Shown here: positions 4,387 to 9,016 of the stretch, piece by piece | Layout of the letters: every line of letters starts with the position of its first letter | Position numbering within the stretch: position 1 is the stretch's first letter | Origin: an uncultured Eubacteriales bacterium | GTDB taxonomy: Bacteria; Bacillota; Clostridia; Oscillospirales; Acutalibacteraceae | Length of the DNA stretch: 9,016 nucleotides | Assembly (NCBI GenBank): GCA_900320415.1 | Contig: ONSE01000071.1 | Coordinates: 1-9,016 of the forward strand | Direction: 5' to 3' | The notes under the pieces: generated by a model | What the model was told of the DNA's origin: nothing | Databases searched by the model: none | What the model saw: the letters and a program-made list of their open reading frames with translations, nothing else | Translations under genes and position numbers: made by a program

Positions 4387-7254
4387 TTGATCAAAAAAAG
4401 AATTTTAACAGGAGCTCTGAGTGCAATCATGATGACAGGAATCTTTACGGGCGCAGCCGGAGCGGCTGACGACAGCGGAAGAAACGAATACCAGGTTTAC
4501 GCGGCGAAGCTGGACAAATGGGCCTATAACGGCTCCGACCTGGGCGCGAATTATTCGGAGAATTCCACCACCTTCAAGGTGTGGTCGCCCTACGCGGACG
4601 AAGTGTCTCTCGATATTTACGAGAAGGGAAGCGAAGAAGAGGGCAGTGAGTCGATCCGCACCAAGGAGATGACCTTTGACAAAAAAACGGGCGTATGGGA
4701 GGTCAGTATCAGCGGCGACCTCGCGGGAATGTACTACACCTACACCGTGACGCACGGCGAAAAAAGCTACGTCACGGGCGATATCTACGCCCGCGCCTGC
4801 GGCGTCAACGGCAAGCGCTCGATGGTCGTTGACCTGAGCAAGACCAATCCCGACAACTGGGAAAACGATCGCCACGTCTGCGTGGCGAAGCAGACCGACG
4901 CCTCCGTCTGGGAGATATCCGTCGCGGACTTCTCATCCTCGGCGACCAGCGGCGTGCTGGAATCCCACAGGGGAAAGTTCCTCGCGTTTACCGAGAACGG
5001 AACCACTGTTGACGGTATTCAGGGCGGCACACCCACCTGCGTGGACTATCTCAAGAAGCTCGGTGTGAAGTATGTGCAGATCATGCCGATGTATGATTTC
5101 GGCTCGGTGGATGAGAGCGCCGATATCATGGAGCAGTACAACTGGGGCTATGATCCCGTAAACTATAACTGTCCCGAAGGCTCCTACTCCACGAATCCCT
5201 ACGACGGAAACGTCAGGATCAGGGAGTGCAAGCAAATGATCCAGGCGCTTCATAACGCGGGCATCGGTGTGATCATGGACGTTGTTTACAACCATACCTA
5301 TTCGACCGAATCGTGGTTCCAGTACACCGTGCCGAACTATTACTACCGCATGAACGCGGACGGCAGCTTCTCCAACGGCTCGGGCTGCAGCAACGACACC
5401 GCCTCCGAGCACCTGATGTTCCGCAAATATATGATCGATTCCGTCACCTATTGGGCGAAGGAGTACCACATCGACGGCTTCCGCTTCGACCTCATGGGAC
5501 TGCACGACGTTACCACCATGAACGAGATCCGCGCGGCTCTCGACGGTCTCTACGAGGACGGCACGGGCAAGCAGATCATCATGTACGGCGAGGCGTGGAA
5601 TATGCCGACCAACTGCGATCCCGGCACCGTGATGGCGAACCAGACCAACCTCAAGCAGATGAACGAGCGCATCGGCGCGTTCAACGACGGCATCCGCGAC
5701 GCCATCAAGGGCAAGGTATTCGGCGGCGGCGAGGGCTTTGTGCAGAAGGGCGTCAACCGTTCCGATATCAAGACCGGCTTCATGGGTCAGTCCGAGAAGA
5801 GCACGGGATGGGCGGGCGCGCCGACGCAGTGCGTGACCTACGCCTCCTGCCACGACAATCTCGCGCTTTATGACAAGCTGGTCGATTCGGTATACGGAAA
5901 CGGTGAGTACCGCGTGCGCCACGAGGATCTGGTGGCGATGAACAAGCTGTCCGCTGCGATCGTTATGACCTCACAGGGCATCCCGTTCTTCCTTGGCGGC
6001 GAGGAATTCGCGCGCAGCAAGGACGGAGACGAGAACTCCTTCTCCTCCTCCCGTGAGGAGAATATGCTGGACTGGAAGGGTCTTGAAAATTACAGCGACA
6101 TCGTGGAGTATTACCGCGGACTGCTGAAGATCCGCGAGAATTTTGCCGCGCTGTCCGACAGCACAAACACCACGGCGAACAATATCACCTCGCTGAGCGA
6201 CCTGCCCGCAGGTGTCTGTGCCTACATCGTGCCCAATATTGAAGCGGGCAAGTGGAGCAAGCTCTGCGCCGTGTTCAACGGCTCCGACAAGGAACAGAAC
6301 GTCAGCGTGGAGGGTGAGTGGATCCAGATCGCCGATGAACAGACGGCAGGTCTGCGCAGCCTCGGTCTCGCGTCAGGCAACCTCAGCGTAAAGGCGCATT
6401 CCGCCGCGATTTTCATTGACAGAAGCAGCTACGAGTCGGCAGGCATCGACGACCACGAGGGCGCGGTCGTTATCAATTACTATGACAACGGCTCAAAGGA
6501 TAAAATCAAAACGCAGGTGGTGACCGACACCATCGGCAAAAGCTACAGCCTCAGCGATATCGCAGGCTCCCTGAATTATGATATCAAGTCCTACAAGGGC
6601 GATACGCGCGGTGAATTCACCAACAAGGTAAAATACGCCGACGTCTTTGTGGAGCCATTCAGCGGCAAGATGTGCGACATCACGATCAAGTTTGTTGACG
6701 AGGAGAGCGGCGAGGAGCTAGCCGACGCCTTTGTCATCCGCAACCGCGAGGGCAAGCAGTACTTCACCCCTGAGATTCCGAGCATTTCGGGCTACCGCCT
6801 CAACCTTGACGCGCTGCCCTCCAACGGCGCGGGTCTCACACCCTCCGCCGAAACGGCTGAGGTGGAGTACAAGTACACCCGGATCACCGAGGATGACGAG
6901 GTGCCAGCCTGCGTGGTCAACGCGGTCTATATGGCGGATAACGGCAGGATCATCGAGAAGCAGACCATTGAGGGAGAAGCGGGGGAGGAGTACTCCGTTC
7001 CCGACAACGAATACCAGGATCTGACGCTGATCCAGCTTCCCGAGAACTTCCGCGGCGCCTTTGAGGAGGGCGAGATCAACGTCATTTTCAGCTATTCGTC
7101 CCGTCCCGACCCCTTTGCCGAGGCGTTGAAATATGTGATCATCGGCGTGGGCGTCATCGGTGCGCTCTGCATCTTCTCGGCGTTCTACAGCCGCCACAAG
7201 CGCAGGGAGCGCATGAGAAAGAACATGGATATTATTGAAAAGGCCGAGGACTGA
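4387..7254 (+). CDS. Membrane-anchored type I pullulanase with MucBP-like repeats
   Basis: Type I pullulanases cut alpha-1,6 branch linkages in pullulan, glycogen and starch. The 955-residue precursor has a signal peptide (MIKKR, hydrophobic core, AAGAA near 23-27) and a CBM48-like beta-sandwich at about 60-130. The GH13 domain carries the type I signature YNWGYDP (251-257), region I DVVYNH (298-303), the nucleophile in GFRFDLMG (Asp368), the acid/base in YGEAW (Glu402) and region IV CHDN (His489, Asp490), so it looks active. A GH13 C-terminal beta domain runs to about 680. Three MucBP-like modules cover about 693-757, 764-831 and 843-904. A transmembrane helix (about 916-933) and a basic tail, SRHKRRERMRKN, fit a surface enzyme with its C-terminus in the cytoplasm. 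No LPXTG motif is present. The start is TTG 4387 or GTG 4384 (one residue longer). A second pullulanase follows after 60 bases. Confidence 0.93.
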   Translation: MIKKRILTGALSAIMMTGIFTGAAGAADDSGRNEYQVYAAKLDKWAYNGSDLGANYSENSTTFKVWSPYADEVSLDIYEKGSEEEGSESIRTKEMTFDKKTGVWEVSISGDLAGMYYTYTVTHGEKSYVTGDIYARACGVNGKRSMVVDLSKTNPDNWENDRHVCVAKQTDASVWEISVADFSSSATSGVLESHRGKFLAFTENGTTVDGIQGGTPTCVDYLKKLGVKYVQIMPMYDFGSVDESADIMEQYNWGYDPVNYNCPEGSYSTNPYDGNVRIRECKQMIQALHNAGIGVIMDVVYNHTYSTESWFQYTVPNYYYRMNADGSFSNGSGCSNDTASEHLMFRKYMIDSVTYWAKEYHIDGFRFDLMGLHDVTTMNEIRAALDGLYEDGTGKQIIMYGEAWNMPTNCDPGTVMANQTNLKQMNERIGAFNDGIRDAIKGKVFGGGEGFVQKGVNRSDIKTGFMGQSEKSTGWAGAPTQCVTYASCHDNLALYDKLVDSVYGNGEYRVRHEDLVAMNKLSAAIVMTSQGIPFFLGGEEFARSKDGDENSFSSSREENMLDWKGLENYSDIVEYYRGLLKIRENFAALSDSTNTTANNITSLSDLPAGVCAYIVPNIEAGKWSKLCAVFNGSDKEQNVSVEGEWIQIADEQTAGLRSLGLASGNLSVKAHSAAIFIDRSSYESAGIDDHEGAVVINYYDNGSKDKIKTQVVTDTIGKSYSLSDIAGSLNYDIKSYKGDTRGEFTNKVKYADVFVEPFSGKMCDITIKFVDEESGEELADAFVIRNREGKQYFTPEIPSISGYRLNLDALPSNGAGLTPSAETAEVEYKYTRITEDDEVPACVVNAVYMADNGRIIEKQTIEGEAGEEYSVPDNEYQDLTLIQLPENFRGAFEEGEINVIFSYSSRPDPFAEALKYVIIGVGVIGALCIFSAFYSRHKRRERMRKNMDIIEKAED
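6463..7098 (+). repeat. Three MucBP-like protein modules in tandem
   Basis: Three divergent modules of 62 to 68 residues are encoded at about 6463-6657, 6676-6879 and 6913-7098. Each starts with a strand followed by a D/G turn (VVINYYDNG, ITIKFVDEESG, VNAVYMADNG). Each then has a charged strand and an aromatic mid-strand position, and ends in an alternating strand before the next linker (YADVFVEP, VEYKYTR, VIFSYSSR). This is the usual pattern of MucBP domains in Firmicutes surface proteins. They probably serve as a stalk or as a binding module between enzyme and membrane. Nucleotide identity between them is low, so the duplication is old. The family call is by pattern only. Confidence 0.65.
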
Positions 7255-7300
7255 CCATAAGGTAGTTTTTCCGCGCGAGCGGATTCAATGATAGAACAAC

Positions 7301-7307
7301 AAGGAGG
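7301..7307 (+). promoter_or_regulatory. Strong ribosome binding site of the second pullulanase
   Basis: AAGGAGG is a near-perfect Shine-Dalgarno, 7 bases before the ATG at 7315. It is the best one in the window, suggesting high translation of the downstream gene. The 60-base spacer before it holds no terminator and no good promoter, so cotranscription with the upstream pullulanase is likely. Confidence 0.9.
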
Positions 7308-7314
7308 ATTATTC

Positions 7315-9016
7315 ATGAGAACTACAAAGAAGATTCTCGCTTCGGTTCTCGCTGTATGTATGCTCGCGTCGAGCAGCATACTCACAAGCTTTGCGGCGAC
7401 CGCAGACGATACCGTCGGCGGAAACACCGACTACTCAAGGGCTTGCGAGGCGATTGACGCGTCCTATACCTACAAGGGCGGCGACCTCGGAGCGTCCTAC
7501 ACAACCAAGGGCACAACCTTCAAGGTGTGGTCACCGACCGCGACAAAGGTTGTTCTCAACCGCTACGCCACAGGCACCGACTCCGAGACGGGCGCCAAAA
7601 AGCTCGGCACCGTTGAGATGGAAAAGCTCATGGACGGCGACAAGTGGACAGGCGTATGGCAGGCGTATGTGAGCGGCGACATCGTCAACACCTACTACAC
7701 CTACTCCGTCACCTCGGCGCATCCCGTGAGCGGCGTTGAGCAGACCGCCGAGACCCAGGATATCTATTCCGTGGCAACAGGCGCCAACGGCAAGCGCTCC
7801 ATGGTCTGCGATCTTTCCAAGACCGATCCCGACGGCTGGGAGAAGGATAAGCACGTTCTCTTCAGTCAGAGCACAGAGTCCTATGTCTGGGAGCTTCATG
7901 TCAAAGACTTCTCCTATGACCCCGATTCCGGCGTCAGCGAGGCGAACCGCGGCAAGTTCACCGCCTTCACCGAGGAGAATACCACCCTCAAAGGCGAGGG
8001 AAAGGTTTCCACCTGTATCGATTACCTCAAGCAGCTCGGCGTTACCACCGTGCAGCTCAATCCCTTCTATGACTTCCAGTCCATCGACGAGCTGGGCGAT
8101 GACGACCAGTTCAACTGGGGCTACGATCCGCAGAACTACAACGTTCCCGAAGGCTCCTACTCCACCGATCCCACCGACGGCAACGTGAGGATCAGGGAAT
8201 GCAAGCAGATGGTGCAGGCGCTCCACAACGCGGGCATCGCGGTGGTCATGGACGTTGTTTACAACCACACCTTCGCCAGCGATAAGGACGGCTCCTGCTT
8301 TCAGGGCACCGTACCCGACTACTACTATCGCATGAACAAGGACGGCACCTTCTCCAACGGCTCCGGCTGCGGCAATGAGGTCGCGACAGAAAGAGCGATG
8401 GCGAGAGATTATATCATCCAGTCCTGTCTTTACTGGGTCAATGAGTATCACATCGACGGCTTCCGCTTCGACCTCATGGGCCTGATGGATGTCGAGACCA
8501 TGAACCTCATCCGCGCCGAGCTCGACAAGGTTGACAAGAAGATCACCATGTGGGGCGAAGGCTGGACAGGCGGCACCTCCAACTATCCCACCAAGACCTG
8601 CACAGGCGCGTCCTTCAAGCAGGCGACGCAGGCGAACGCGAAGCTCCTCGACAGCAGAGTCGCGTTCTTCAACGACAAGATCCGTGACGGTATCAAGGGT
8701 TCCGTATTTGATATCTCCGACCGCGGCTTCATCGCGGGCGCCGACAAGTACGCGGGCAACATCCGCCACGGCGCGAGAGCGAACTCCAACACCGCTAACG
8801 GCTGGCTCGCAAAGGCTCCCGAGCAGTGCGTCACCTACGCGGACTGCCACGACAACGCCACCCTGTACGATCAGATCGTCGTATCGGCTGACCTCGGCAA
8901 GCTGGGCGAGAGACATGAAACAGGTATCGCCATGAACAAGCTCGCCGCGGCGATCGAGTTTACCTCCCAGGGTATCCTCTTCAACCTCGCGGGTCAGGAG
9001 CTTGCGAGAACCAAGT
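7315..9016 (+). CDS. Secreted type I pullulanase, second tandem copy (3' end cut off)
   Basis: The frame is open from ATG 7315 to the window end, 567 codons without a stop. A signal peptide is clear: MRTTKKIL, a hydrophobic core, then SFAATADD with cleavage near 27-30. A CBM48-like region lies at about 65-150. The GH13 catalytic motifs are complete: FNWGYDP (266-272, Phe replacing the Tyr of the usual type I signature), DVVYNH (313-318), GFRFDLMG with nucleophile Asp386, WGEGW with acid/base Glu415, and CHDN (His512, Asp513). It is a paralog of the upstream enzyme: residues around PEGSYST, RIRECKQM, QALHNAGI and DVVYNHT are nearly identical. It acts outside the cell on alpha-1,6 linkages of alpha-glucans. 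The C-terminal half lies beyond the window, so whether it has MucBP repeats, an anchor, a dockerin or none cannot be seen. Confidence 0.93.
   Translation, partial: MRTTKKILASVLAVCMLASSSILTSFAATADDTVGGNTDYSRACEAIDASYTYKGGDLGASYTTKGTTFKVWSPTATKVVLNRYATGTDSETGAKKLGTVEMEKLMDGDKWTGVWQAYVSGDIVNTYYTYSVTSAHPVSGVEQTAETQDIYSVATGANGKRSMVCDLSKTDPDGWEKDKHVLFSQSTESYVWELHVKDFSYDPDSGVSEANRGKFTAFTEENTTLKGEGKVSTCIDYLKQLGVTTVQLNPFYDFQSIDELGDDDQFNWGYDPQNYNVPEGSYSTDPTDGNVRIRECKQMVQALHNAGIAVVMDVVYNHTFASDKDGSCFQGTVPDYYYRMNKDGTFSNGSGCGNEVATERAMARDYIIQSCLYWVNEYHIDGFRFDLMGLMDVETMNLIRAELDKVDKKITMWGEGWTGGTSNYPTKTCTGASFKQATQANAKLLDSRVAFFNDKIRDGIKGSVFDISDRGFIAGADKYAGNIRHGARANSNTANGWLAKAPEQCVTYADCHDNATLYDQIVVSADLGKLGERHETGIAMNKLAAAIEFTSQGILFNLAGQELARTK

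Noticed and set aside
7235..7263. TTGAAA with TAAGGT 17 bases downstream as a promoter for the second pullulanase.
   Set aside because: The -10 matches only three of six positions and the -35 is inside the coding end of the first gene; operon read-through explains the layout better.
7271..7282. A small hairpin, CCGC-GCGA-GCGG, between the two pullulanases.
   Set aside because: The stem is only 4-5 bp with no T-tract after it on either strand, so it is not a terminator.
7531..8916. A 461-codon open frame on the minus strand opposite the second pullulanase, and a similar 329-codon one at 4933-5922.
   Set aside because: Both lie opposite clear GH13 coding sequence whose G+C-rich wobble positions remove stops on the other strand. 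They are low-complexity, Val/Ala/Gly-rich and have no recognisable motif.

Overview
The window looks like the chromosome of a Gram-positive member of the Clostridia, most likely a gut Ruminococcaceae/Oscillospiraceae relative. The grounds are the dnaG-rpoD pair with Firmicutes-type proteins, strong AGGAGG-like ribosome binding sites, some GTG/TTG starts, G+C-rich wobble positions, and large secreted starch-debranching enzymes, one held by a C-terminal membrane anchor. Species cannot be decided from the sequence alone.

Left part (1-4210) is housekeeping. It opens with the last 30 codons of ribosomal protein bL31 (rpmE), closed by an intrinsic terminator at 108-138. A same-strand block follows: a YigZ/IMPACT-family protein (154-786), DNA primase dnaG (886-2646), the primary sigma factor rpoD/sigA (2672-3769) and a small zincin-like protein with an HEVRH motif (3787-4167). 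The last three are 25 and 17 bases apart, and a strong terminator at 4178-4210 ends the block. dnaG-rpoD is the core of the classical macromolecular synthesis operon; no rpsU lies next to it here.

The 4211-4386 spacer is regulatory. It holds a promoter with an extended -10 (TGCTACAAT), a perfect 15-bp palindrome touching its -35 region inside a larger imperfect inverted repeat, and a possible 23-codon leader ORF with its own ribosome binding site.

Right part (4387-9016) is a tandem pair of secreted type I pullulanases (GH13, subfamily 14 by motifs). The first has a signal peptide, a CBM48-like region, a complete catalytic domain, three MucBP-like repeats and a C-terminal transmembrane helix with a basic tail and no LPXTG signal, so it should sit on the cell surface. 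The second begins 60 bases downstream with a strong ribosome binding site and its own signal peptide; the window edge cuts it after 567 codons, so its C-terminus and anchoring are unseen. Together they suggest a cell-surface system for cutting alpha-1,6 branches of starch, glycogen or pullulan outside the cell. I see no RNA genes, CRISPR arrays, insertion sequences or phage genes.
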